A stretch of 64,000 nucleotides of DNA from Kalmusia sp. IMI 367209. Its lineage: Eukaryota > Ascomycota > Dothideomycetes > Pleosporales > Didymosphaeriaceae. The stretch is taken from NCBI GenBank assembly GCA_027946365.1, contig JAPEUQ010000001.1, positions 2,666,001 to 2,730,000 on the forward strand. Reading direction: 5' to 3'. A program made the position numbers and the translations under genes. The first letter of the stretch is position 1. Every line of letters begins with the position of its first letter. The notes beneath the pieces were generated by a model. That model saw only the letters and a list, made by a program, of their open reading frames with translations. It ran no database searches and was not told where the DNA came from. Shown here in pieces: positions 1-10,175 of this stretch.

Positions 1-94
1 AAGCCACCAGAACAATTTTGGGCAGTACGGCGGATTTGGCGGTTATGGTAGCTACAGCCGTGGCGGCTGGGGCGGCAACTATCAGCAGCATTAG
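1..94 (+). CDS. C-terminal end of a Gly/Tyr-rich RNA-binding-type protein (5' part outside window)
   Basis: Reading from base 2 gives about 30 residues of Gly, Tyr, Asn and Gln with aromatic-glycine repeats (GGFGGYGSY, RGGWGGN), ending at the TAG at 92-94. Such tails are typical of hnRNP/Hrp1-like RNA-binding proteins and some RNA helicases, where they drive RNA binding and condensate formation. No RNA-recognition domain is in the window, so only the low-complexity tail can be described. The family assignment is inference. Confidence 0.55.
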   Translation, partial: SHQNNFGQYGGFGGYGSYSRGGWGGNYQQH

Positions 95-1924
95 GAGACT
101 TCCTCACGAACCATCACATTGAGTTGAAATTGGAAGGGTTTTATGTGGTTGCTCTAGCTGCGACTTTGCACACGAAGTAGCTAGACGTGGGAAAGGGTAC
201 CAAGTCCTATCGCATGGGGGCAACGATTCGGCGAGGGGTATCACATTTTCCTTTCTATCTCTTCTCTCCCGTCCCCACCCTCTCTCCTCTACATGTCTCA
301 ATTGATTAACGGCTAAAAGTGGCCTTGTATTATGACGGGAACTTTCTCTTTCTCTTTTGCGGGATCTCCTGCTCTTGCATCCTCTCACTTCTGGATCGGG
401 ATCAGAAACGGCGCTTTGACTGTTCTTTTAGTTTCAGGAGGCACGCAAGGGAGGGTCTTTTACAAGCATCGATGCAAAAAATTTGTCTCTTGGTTTTGTT
501 CTTCATTGCGAGGATAGCTTTTATGTCTAAACACTAGTACGGAATCGGCTGGGAATCTGGAGTTTGCACAATGTGGCACGCGGGGATGGATGTGGTGCGT
601 GGAATGGGATTTTGAGAGTCTAGTAGCAGACTGCAAATGCAAAAGTGCATGAACGGGGAGTAAAGTGTCTCTGGCAGTGCGTACGTGCAACATGATCGTG
701 AAAGGTCGTGACCTTTTGTGTAATGCGGTAGGAACATTCAAGGATTTGATAGCTGGATACGTTCACCGCTCCGTCCTACATCCAATATTGACACCGTAGG
801 GATAGATGTGCCTACGCGGTTGGTCTGGTGAGCCAGTCCTGGGCTGACACATCGTGCATGTCCTCGGGACATCTCAGGGTGACCTTGTGTAACTGTGGAA
901 GTCTTCGCAGTGCATGTGTAGGAGCTCAGGCATCTACAATTCCAGGCTCAACCCATCGTACGTTCGACTATCCGATAGATATCTACTGCGAGATATCTCC
1001 GCCGGTAAGGCTATGGTCATACGAGAGACTTCGGGATCAAGCGATTGGCACAGGGACAGGGTTTGAAATATGCAGGTACCTATCCATTCTCAGTAGCGCC
1101 GACTTCCGATGAGTCAATGTTCACTATTCAAGCTTACCACAGCATTAACTTAGTGGAATGCTGGCATCTAAGGCTCTACCCAGGAATGTTGTGGGCATAC
1201 AGAAGCTATGACAAATATGCCATGAATGCATGATGAAACCCGAGCTCGGCGCATTCTTTCTTCACAATTACTCGCAGCCGACCCTCGCGCCACAAAATCC
1301 GTTGCGCGAACATCCCTCCCAGTTCCGAGACTTCCTCGGAGACTAGCCGCGCACAATACAAAGGGATGTGCTGACTGCACACTCACCGCCATACTTCCCA
1401 TTTGAGTATTCAAAATCAAGCTTCAGAAACGTCATCCCGGCTAGATCCACACCATGTCCACTCGACACGCACAACGGCGCCGCTACTGCAGAGCTGGGCT
1501 GCATGCAGCCTAAGTAATTGGTGTCGGCGCGGCTCGGGGTTTTAGAAAAAGTTGAGCTTATCGGTACTGTGATGGCTGGAGGATGAGTGAGCTGGGGCTA
1601 GCTGAGGGTTTAAGAGGGTGGAGGACCCGGTGGTTCTGGACATCTGGTCATTGGACGGGCACTTGCTAAGAGCTGTGCGTTGCGTGGGCTGAACTGCCCG
1701 GTTGTTGAGTTGGTGTGTGAGCGTGAGCTTTGAGGGCGCGGTTGTGAGTGCAGAGTACCTATATGGACGGTGTGGCAACTGACTCGATACAGTTCGCGCA
1801 ACGCTGATGTTCAAGCATTAAGCAACTGTGAATTTCAGCATAAAGACAACGCTCCCAGCATTCCGAGCCCGATAATTACTATCAGTTGTTTTCCAAAGGC
1901 AAAACGCAGTCAGTCACAATCAAG
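95..1924. other. Intergenic stretch, no gene recognised
   Basis: About 1.8 kb between the RNA-binding tail and the 2EXR-like gene. Only short overlapping reading frames without conserved motifs are present. The pyrimidine-rich tract around 247-295 is probably in the 3' untranslated region of the upstream gene. The last several hundred bases should hold the promoter of the next gene. No RNA gene or repeat was seen. Confidence 0.5.
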
Positions 1925-2950
1925 ATGGTCGAACCAACCTCACCGCTTCTCCGGCTTCCATTCGAAATCAGATTGATGATCTACGAGCACCTACTATTCC
2001 CCTCCAACCTACCGTCTTCCTCACATAACACCTCGGTCGCCAACCTACTCCCGGATTACCACACCTACCACTCAAGTGACACCAACGACACGCCTTTCAC
2101 ACTTACTGTACGAACCATTGACCCGTACGTAGGAGCACATAGCTCTAGAAGCTGGGACCGCAGATCCACGTACCACGTACGCACAGGTAAGTCCGCCTTT
2201 GCACCCCTTCTGCGCGTCTAGGGTCCTGATCCGAATTTCTTTCAAACCGAAGGCATAATAACAGGAGCATCAGGCCCCTTTCTCACCACGACGACACCCA
2301 CAACGTACCGCGTCCTACTATCCCCATACACACCGCGCATCTTCGACACACCGTGCCCTCGCTTCTGTCTCTCAATCATCAGATTCACGCCGAGGCCGCG
2401 AAAGTACTCTACTCGAGTTACACTTTCAGCTTCCACACCAGCATCGAAGCTGCCGTCCCTTTCTTCTCTGACTTGACTCCCGTCGCCCGCGCGTCCCTGC
2501 GACACATTGGCCTCACAAAGAAAGGCCTCCCTTACACCAAGGAATTCGACCGCCTCGAGTGGGCTGCGCTCTGCAGCTATCTCTCCACGAACCTCTGTCT
2601 TCGCAGCCTTAACCTCTCCATCGTCGCAGGCAAGCCTGGGGAGGACGGATGGAACAATGTCGCGCCTATATCGAAGGAGGCATTTACGTTGATGCGCCAA
2701 ATGAGGAAAGATTGGGGTGCTGGCGCCGATGAAGGAGGTGGTGTAGATTTGGGCTGGGTGGAGCAATTGTTTGGGGTGAGGGGGTTGGAGAGGGTCGGTG
2801 TGAAGGCGTTGGTGGAGCATTGTCCGGGGGCGGTGAGCGAGGGGAATGGCATTTTGGATTGCGTTTAGTAAGAGTGTGGAAGGCGGGTTTGGGGAGTGGG
2901 TGAGGGGGATCCTGGTCGAGGGGTGGAGTAGTGTATGGTGTGGGAAGTAA
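1925..2950 (+). CDS. 2EXR/F-box-like protein, reading frame shifted twice
   Basis: The ATG at 1925 opens with LLRLPFEIRLMIYEHLL, the N-terminal signature of fungal 2EXR/F-box-like proteins. A GTAAGT donor at 2187 and AG at 2264 define a likely intron. After it the frame reads through TTPTTYRVLLSPYT to about 2332. Homology-like sequence then continues one frame over (TVPSLLSLNHQIHAEAAKV), where a stop lies at 2866-2868. Near 2830-2850 the original frame resumes with AFWIAFSKSVEGGFGEWV and ends at TAA 2948-2950. Two compensating indels are therefore implied, from sequencing error or gene decay. A weak alternative donor at 2170 would rescue only the first shift. Function is unknown; such proteins are often F-box-like scaffolds. 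Confidence 0.6.
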
Positions 2951-3883
2951 AAGGTATCAAGATCGGTTGCTCTAGGAGAGTAAACTGATAGAAGATGATA
3001 TGGAAGCTTAAGAGCAAGATGGGGAACTGGAATGATTTCATTCATCTTGCAGAGATTCACACAGAGAATCACACCAATGTTCTCGGTGACAACGCGACAG
3101 GATCTCAGTGAGGCCTGTTAGACTTTTTCGCACATTCGGACCTAGGCCAACAGAAGGATCGGAACTGAGGGATTACATTAGCAAGCACATGTAAATGTTT
3201 GAATCAAAGGAGTCATGGGCAATTTCGGTCATGGTCATAAATGGATGATTCACGTCATTGAACCTTGTGTTGCTGATTTATCTTGTTCTCTACTGGTGAA
3301 GCTTGTGATACTCTATGATTCGTTCCTTCTGAAAGCCCTTAACCGTCTACATAAGACTGTGTCTTTCGGGAATTTGGGTTAAGGGTACAACAATACATAA
3401 AGCCAAACACGTTCTATGTCAATTTTCGCGTATGAGAGACAGTGCCACTTTTTGCTGGAGAATGAGTGGGGGATTTGTACCTCCCTAAGTGTGTGCCTGG
3501 GCAGTGCGGATAAGGGACAAGGTTTTATATTGAGAGACCGAGTGCAAATAATGTTTACGCAGCAATATCGGTATTTGGCAAACATGTATTCAAAGCTATA
3601 CCTGATCCTATAGTAACTTCGCACTTGAGCTTCCGCTGATACAGTCCATGCCCGTTATATTGCTGTGAAGCGCTCGCCGAGTAAGGGTAACGTTCATATA
3701 GCGGCATGTTATGCGATAATATCTACATAAAGACCTCCTCCTAATTGCGTCTATACTGTGAGAATTAGGGAAATTATCGGTGTCCGACTTTGGATCTCTC
3801 AATGAATCAATGGATATCATATGCTATCTATTATGTAGCATGTAACGCCAGCTAATGCAAAGTAAAAATGCGCTCAACAAATG
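2951..3883. other. Intergenic stretch, nothing recognised
   Basis: About 0.9 kb between the 3' ends of two convergent genes. It is AT-leaning, and its small reading frames on both strands carry no recognisable motif. Part is 3' untranslated sequence of the neighbours. Confidence 0.5.
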
Positions 3884-4984
3884 CTACAATCTCGCAACCT
3901 CGACCTCCCTGTCCGACACACCACTCGCGCTGTCCTTCCTCACAGCATTCCTCTTCCCCAACTCCTCTGCCTCGGCCTTCATGTCTAGATCGACAACCAT
4001 TCTCCTCCAACTCTCTCCCGCCCTCGACGCCAATTCTTCTACCACGCCTTCATCCTTCCTCTCCATCGCGCGGTTGAACAGCTCCATACTCACCCATCCT
4101 TCGTACCCAATGTCCTTGATGATGGCATGCGCTACATCTCTAACAGGCAGATACGCACCATGCGCACTTTCTCCGTAGAAAAGCCTACAGTTCCTACTCC
4201 AAGACATGCGCGCAGGCTGCGAGGCATTGTAGAAGGGATGGTTGTTGAGAAGCGGAGCATCAAGGCGCTCCGCATCAACAATCTGAATGAAGAAAATCTT
4301 CTCCTTGTAAGGTCCAATCTGCGAGACGAGACGGCGGACCGAAGCTTGCACCTCCTGATCTGCATCAACGTTGCAACCAGTCGGGGAAGTAGGATCGGCG
4401 TATATCCTGCCCAGGATGTTGAAACTATCAAGGCAGATGCCAAAATTAGGGCGGTCGACGCGCTGCACGATGTCCCAGCATAGCTCCCACTTGTCGACGT
4501 ATGTACCCCAGCAGAGGCTCTCGTACGCGAATCTGATCGTGGGCGATTGCTTCAGGCCAATGTCTGCAATTTCGCGGAGGTCTGAGACGATGAGGTCCGT
4601 GTCCGATGATATTTCTTCCTTGGAGAGAAATGAAGACGGGACTTGGATGAGGTCTGTGCCGAGAACTTTCGCAAGCTGTATCCACAAGTGCATCTCTTCA
4701 ATCCTCTTTGCGTGCTTCGACCTGTCGAGGAGTCCCTCGTAGTGCATGAACGGCTGCAGACATATTATATCGAGGCCGAGCGCTATGCACAGGGAGCGGA
4801 CGTAGGCGGCGGCTGATAGTAGGTTTGCGGGTGTTTGAGGATGGGCGAGGTCGGCAAGGTCTTCGTAGAAGAGTTCGATGCCTTGGAGATTGTGTTTCGC
4901 GGCCATGGAGAGCTTGTGTTCGATGGAGTGGCCGGCGTAGCACCGGCCGAGGGACATAGAGGATATTCCTGGGCGGCAGACCAT
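3884..4984 (-). CDS. qutC: 3-dehydroshikimate dehydratase (quinate catabolism)
   Basis: A single 366-residue reading frame, close to the usual size of fungal QutC/Qa-4. The first in-frame ATG is complementary to 4982-4984; the frame opens farther upstream only through non-ATG codons. The enzyme converts 3-dehydroshikimate to protocatechuate, feeding the beta-ketoadipate pathway. The fold is a xylose-isomerase-like TIM barrel. Visible metal-ligand candidates are E155 (FAYESLCWG), D186 (ICLDSFN), Q234 (FFIQIVDAERL) and E301 (WVSMELFNR). The N-terminus (SMSLGRCYAGHSIEHKL) also matches the family. It shares a 676-base divergent promoter region with the qutH-type oxidoreductase, so induction by quinate through QutA is expected. 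The membership of the QUT set is strongly supported by the neighbours. Confidence 0.92.
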   Translation of the reverse strand: MVCRPGISSMSLGRCYAGHSIEHKLSMAAKHNLQGIELFYEDLADLAHPQTPANLLSAAAYVRSLCIALGLDIICLQPFMHYEGLLDRSKHAKRIEEMHLWIQLAKVLGTDLIQVPSSFLSKEEISSDTDLIVSDLREIADIGLKQSPTIRFAYESLCWGTYVDKWELCWDIVQRVDRPNFGICLDSFNILGRIYADPTSPTGCNVDADQEVQASVRRLVSQIGPYKEKIFFIQIVDAERLDAPLLNNHPFYNASQPARMSWSRNCRLFYGESAHGAYLPVRDVAHAIIKDIGYEGWVSMELFNRAMERKDEGVVEELASRAGESWRRMVVDLDMKAEAEELGKRNAVRKDSASGVSDREVEVARL

Positions 4985-5660
4985 ATTGATGGTATGTAAC
5001 AAGAAGTTTATTGGATTTGAAATTGGTAGAGTACAATGAATCCTCAAGAATGTGTATCGAGAAGGCGTGCACGTCTAAATTGTTGGAGTGACAAAAGACT
5101 TTGGCGCTTAGAGATGAATGGATGGAAATGGGGATATCATATTCCGTATACATTTCGACCAGCCTACAGTGGAAGGTCTCATGTGGGTCTTCTGCTGATA
5201 CTGGAAGAATGCTGGAGCTGCTATCTCATCGTGATGGCTAGGACTTGATCCACAAGAGGAATAGTGTCATGACGTAACACCGGAACAGTCTTTTTCCCTC
5301 GCCCCTCAACGCTCTTCTACCCAGCAGACTAGCCTAGAAACACATGCAAGTCGTGTGATCCCGCCGTGTACCGATTGTAGCCTCGGAAGAACTCTAAGCA
5401 GCCCCGTGGAGGAGACTCACGGGCCATGAAGAACCTTGAATTGCCTCGTTGCGCTACTTCATCCTTCAACCTATTTCTGGTGGTTTAATCAGCACTTAAG
5501 AGCATTGCACCGACTGCTGATCATCTACTACGTTTCTCGGCTCAAGCTTCGTCCAAAAAAATAGGACAAAATCGCTTGAACAAGAAATAAAGTAGTTCAA
5601 GTGCCAAACCAATTAGCATTCGCTGTTACCTACGAGTCTGAATCCTACCAAATTGGGACA
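4985..5660. promoter_or_regulatory. Divergent promoter region between qutC and the qutH-type gene
   Basis: 676 bases separate two outward-facing starts. The sequence includes a near-palindrome, GGATATCATATTCC, at about 5132-5145, but no clear match to the 16-base QutA/Qa-1F operator. Shared quinate-responsive control is inferred from gene arrangement only. Confidence 0.4.
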
Positions 5661-6765
5661 ATGCTTGCTATTCAACCGCCCACGAAGATTGCCATCATTG
5701 GCACTGGGCTGATTGGCCCACGCCATGCTGAGGCTGTTGTGCGCAACGCCAATGCTGAGCTTGTCTGCATCGTGGATCCTGATTCAGCGACCAGAGCTGT
5801 CGCAGAAAGATTCGAATGCGCATTCTATAACTCCGTCGAAGAGATGCTGGCCTCAGCTCAGCCGGATGGTGCGTTAGTCTGCACGCCAAATCATACTCAT
5901 GTAGCGATATCGAAGGCGCTGCTCAAAGGTGGCGTGCATGTGTTATGCGAGAAGCCAGTATCCGTCGACAGTGCAAGTGGCGAGGAACTCGTATGGTATT
6001 TGACTGTCGCGAAGTGCTTACTCTAATTGCGTCTAGGTCAAATGCGCAGAAGCTACTGGGCGGCATCTTTTGATCGGCCACCATCGACGGTTTAACCGCT
6101 ATGTCGTGGCTACCAAGGACGCTCTCCCATCCCTGGGCAAGATTGTCGCTGTCAACGGGCTCTGGACCATCTATAAGCCACCAGAGTACTTCGATCCACC
6201 TTTGGAATGGCACCGTTTGGATTCTGCAGGACCTATTCTCATCAATCTCATCCACGATATAGACATCCTCCACTACTGGTTCGGCCCGATCGTCCGAGTG
6301 TTTGCTGAGAAGACTACCTCTCAACGAGGGCATCCAGCGGAAGAAGGAGCTGCCATAACGCTCAGGTTTGCTGACGGTACTGTAGGCACGTTCATTCTTT
6401 CGGATGCTGTAGTGTCACCACACAACTTCGAGAGTGGCACGGGCGAGAATCCCACTATTCCAAAGGAGGGTCGTGATTCTTGTAGGATCTTTGGTTCTGA
6501 GGGTAGTTTAAGCTTTCCAGACATGACAAAATGGTCCTACACGGAGAAACGGACCTGGACCGAACCGCTGGTATGTGAGCCGTTGGATGTGCCAGATATG
6601 AAGATCCCTTTTGAGTTGCAAATTGAGCATTTCATAAAGGTGGTCCGGGGTGAGGATGCTCCTAACTGTTCTGGAAAAGATGGTCTTCGAGCGGTTATTG
6701 TTTGTGAAGCTATCAAAAACTCGATCAAGGAAGAGCGTCCAGTGGATATACCAGTCGGTATCTAG
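5661..6765 (+). CDS. qutH: Gfo/Idh/MocA-family oxidoreductase of the quinate cluster (QutH-type)
   Basis: Two exons, 5661-5990 and 6037-6765, give 352 residues; the intron is 46 bases with GTATGG and CTAG ends. The ATG at 5661 is used because upstream extension needs a non-ATG start. Residues 10-19 (IAIIGTGLIG) form the Rossmann dinucleotide-binding loop, and CEKPVSVD at 96-103 holds the EKP motif of this NAD(P)-dependent family. The second exon carries the C-terminal beta-sheet domain. A protein of this family has been named quinate utilisation oxidoreductase QutH in Aspergillus QUT clusters; the reaction is not settled. It is divergent from qutC and tail-to-tail with qutA, which supports a role in quinate use. 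The exact symbol is by analogy. Confidence 0.85.
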
Positions 6766-6942
6766 TGGCTAATATATATTTGACATCATATCTTCACCAC
6801 CAGATGCATACTACGGAGTATGCAATCGCTGCTCTGCTAATCTTCTTATCATCTATACTTGCGTGAAGCTTATGATTGTGTAAATTCATGTTGCCAAGTG
6901 ATATACCAGGGTATAATGTAGTGTTAACAATAGACGTAAGCA

Positions 6943-9228
6943 TCAGGTTCCGTCGAAAAAGACTGGATCAAGATGTGTCGGGTCATTATTCTGCGGCATG
7001 AACGTGCCCGAGTTGGAGGGTATGAATTGACCAAGCTCCAGGGCAAGAAAATCGGCCATGTTCGCATCGGGGGCGAATCCTAGGTTCTGCATGAATTGAG
7101 GTTGATTATCTACCATTTCTGCGCCGTCCAAAGACGCTAGCTCATCGAAGAAGGTTTCAAGGTCTCTAGAGGCGGCCGAGTTGCGATGACGTATCGAAGG
7201 CCGGCGAAATTCATCTTCAAGAGGTGGCATCCCTAAGTCCTGGTGATGTACAGGAAGGCGGTTTGATGGAACATTATTATTCATATCCGGAAGTAAATCG
7301 TCAAGAAGGGATGCGCTTGCTCTCTGTCGGTTGCTTCGGGGCCGACTGTCGAGCGGTGTGAAAGATGAGTTGAAGGGTATTTGAATCGACTCCGGTGTAG
7401 GCACCTGATAGGCATTGATGGATGGTCGGATCTGGGTAGACAAGGGGCCGTTTTGAGGATGAGAAGCTGACCATGCCCGAATGACGTCAGTTTCAAATCT
7501 TCGAAGGCGTCCTTGTAGCCTTATATCGAGTGTAGTGAACGCACTGTTTGCCTGCAGGTGTGATAGTAAACAGAGAACAGTAGGAGGCACGGCGGCAACT
7601 CCAAGCTGAACCAAATACTGTTCTAACAATTCTGATATACGTTGGAAATAGGTGGACGATGATAGTAGTCCAGATGCACATGAAAGATACGTGAGTTGGA
7701 GGAGTATTGCCGGTGGATTTAAGGGTGTTGCCTTTAGCTCATCAATGATGTAATTGAATTTGGCTGATAGGGAAGCCTTCCAGGTCTCTAGCTGACGCAC
7801 TAGTTGATGAGGGTGGAGCATGATGGTAGGGGAGCCGTCAAGGTGGCACATATTGAGTATTGCAACAACATCCATGAGTTTGTTGAAGCTACTAAGACTG
7901 AGCGCTGGTGTCCTGGAGAAAGCGCTTGGAGAGGCTTGAAGGGGACTGCTCCAGGGCTGCCACTCTTCAAGCCCATCCTCTTCGATTGGCCCACCTCTGT
8001 CAAGATCGGACTTTTGAAGATACGGACGTCGGTTCAGCTGTAGAGAAAGGAAGCTGTCAAGCATAAAGCAGCCAGCAAGAAGATGCTTCCATCGAGTAGG
8101 AATAGCTTGGGAGGATCTTTCGACCACAACAAGGATTCTGCACGCGGAGCCAACTAACAACCAAGCACCCTCCGTATTGGCACAAGCTAGATTCACCACT
8201 GCTAGGTTCAATAACGCTCTGACGTGGCCGATTTCGAAAGCGCCCGACTCAGTCGGAATTAAACTGCGTGCCACGTCGTACAACCGCGTAGGTTCCTGTA
8301 GCACATGTCGCTCTGTCTCTTGAGCTACCATTCTTTCTTGGTGAGCCCCCACAGCTAGGATACTCCATAGCTCTGCATGCTCTCCGTGATTAGGAAGGTC
8401 TCTAAGAGAAAGGGCAAGGCCATTCTCCGGGTAAGAGTACGAAATCTTGAGAATATCGTGTTTTTCACAGATAGGCAACCAGGATTGTGTGTATGCGAAG
8501 TAGACTTCTAATAGTCGCCAGGTACTGGTCGGCAATGGCGTTGCTACTACCGAGTGTTGGTGGCGTGATCCGGGTGTCTCCAAATCATCATGCGAAGTGG
8601 AGGTGACCTGTTGAATGGGGAGTGCGATACCGGGAGAGACGAAGTGTGCACTGGGCGAAACCTCTTCCTCCGGGGGTAGCAAAGGATGCTGATCTTGTGG
8701 ACGAGATTGCTCGCCTTCGGGTTCACTGTCTTCGTCTTCGCTTCGAAGGGATTGGTCATCTTCGGGTCCAAGCTGTTCGCCTGAGAGGAGCTTATCCACA
8801 TCTTTGCAAAATTTGCTTCTCCTCCAGCTCTTATGTAACCTGTTCGATTCTCTGGTATCACGGCCAAGCAAAATGGAGGAGCTTCCTTCCTGCGCAAGCT
8901 TACGATTGAGCACAGCTTCGGAATCGGTGTTTTGGAAAAGCCATGTCAAAGCAAGCTCCAAGGTTCGGATATACCCTAGAGGACTCAGCTATGAATGCAG
9001 AAGAAACAATAACTCAAGGTCAGTCTCACCTGGTTGGATGCCTCTTTTCTTAGGTGCAGCTGTATATGTACACGCCCTGTTGGAGGCGGAGCAGGTCAAA
9101 CAGATTGGTTGAGCGCCGTCACACTTTTCCCGAGCGGTTCGACATTGATCGCAAGCACGTGAAACTCGTGAGCGTTTTGCGGGCCGCTCATCGGGTGTCG
9201 GGCGTTTGCTTTGGCCCTGAGTCGGCAT
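6943..9228 (-). CDS. qutA: Quinate utilisation transcriptional activator, Zn2Cys6 family
   Basis: Two exons on the minus strand, 9228-9030 and 8975-6943, give 743 residues. The join reads GIQPGYIRTLELAL, typical of QutA/Qa-1F. The donor is GTGAGA and the acceptor CTAG. Residues 26-53 hold the six-cysteine binuclear zinc cluster, beginning CDQCRTAREKC, preceded by a basic stretch RPAKRSRVSR. An acidic tract follows near residues 95-140, then the fungal transcription-factor middle domain. The activator binds upstream of qut genes and switches them on with quinate; QutR holds it inactive otherwise. It faces qutR across a 947-base shared upstream region. Assignment rests on the zinc-cluster context and the neighbours. 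Confidence 0.9.
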
Positions 9229-10175
9229 GGATGGTGATAAGGTGAAGCCTTTCGGAAGAAGGCTGGAGGCTTGTAGCCCCTTGTCCGCAGTGGAAACTCT
9301 CGCGATCTTTCATCGATTGAATGTGTACGACTCTGGCTGTTCGCGTTTAAGCTCTATGAGCCATGGACATCTCGCGTAGCCTCGTGCTCTCTGTTGTAGT
9401 GGATCAATAGAGGGGGATTATGTCGGAGGATGGCTGACGCACGCGTGCAGCTTCAATTGCTTGCCAACAAACCTCCATGCGGTTCGTAATGTCGCGATGC
9501 TGAAAGGCGCGTCAAAGGGTGGAGACTGCGCTTGGACGTACTTCGTGTTTTTGCTGCGGGGCCCCACAAGTTTCCGAGAGTGGTCCGAGGGATAAACACT
9601 CTTCCGGGAGCGGCGATCGATATTCCGCACCTCACCGTCTCTCGCATCTCCATGTGCGCCAGCCTCTGTGCCTCGACCGTCGCCTAGTCCTTTCCTGGAC
9701 AATTGCACCAAGCCCCCGCAACAGAGGCACAAGCGTCTCGTCGCTTGGAACCCCACAGTGCGAGCATCTTACACACGACAACAGCAACTCTACGCCCTGT
9801 TTCCTTCGTCTCGGTTTTGGCCCATTCAAAGCGCCTTGGACTTTTCTGCAAATGCTGGCGATAGCCGCGAGGGCGCACGGCCATGGCTTCAGTCGCAATC
9901 GGTGCGAAGCGGACGTTTTCCACAATGCTCGGAGGAGACACGCCTCGGAACGGTGACAGGAATCCTCAAGGGCGGTCATCTATCTCCCATGGACACGATC
10001 GGCCGCGCATGGGTGGGAGCGATGGGATCTGTAAGACAAACTTCTCTATCTAGTGCTTCTCTATGCCAAATCTCTGCTTAGCATTGTGATGGATTAATGC
10101 CCGACCCGCGTCGCGTATTTTCGACTCCTTCTGTCCCATTTGGCACGCGTTGTTACGAAGACTGTAGTAATTACA
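9229..10175. promoter_or_regulatory. Divergent promoter region of the activator and repressor genes
   Basis: 947 bases lie between the starts of qutA and qutR. The GC-rich overlapping reading frames here show no protein motif and look fortuitous. The segment contains the imperfect operator-like site at 9590-9605 listed separately. Autoregulation of both regulators from this segment is plausible by analogy with qa-1F and qa-1S, but is not shown by sequence alone. Confidence 0.4.
9590..9605. promoter_or_regulatory. Candidate QutA/Qa-1F operator (imperfect)
   Basis: GGATAAACACTCTTCC fits the 16-base layout of the Qa-1F target, an inverted repeat of GGATAA around four free bases. The left half is perfect; the right half matches four of six positions. 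It sits between the divergent qutA and qutR genes, where such sites are expected. The match is modest and could be chance. Confidence 0.3.

Noticed and set aside
2242..3072. 276-codon minus-strand reading frame
   Set aside because: It lies opposite the 2EXR-like gene, has no motif, and its long span reflects the codon bias of the true gene on the other strand.
5132..5145. GGATATCATATTCC near-palindrome as a QutA operator
   Set aside because: The spacing is two bases shorter than the 16-base consensus and the half-sites do not match GGATAA.
9418..10081. Several overlapping 85-145 codon frames between qutA and qutR
   Set aside because: GC-rich, mutually overlapping on both strands, with no domain, signal peptide or splice logic; the segment is better explained as a divergent promoter region.
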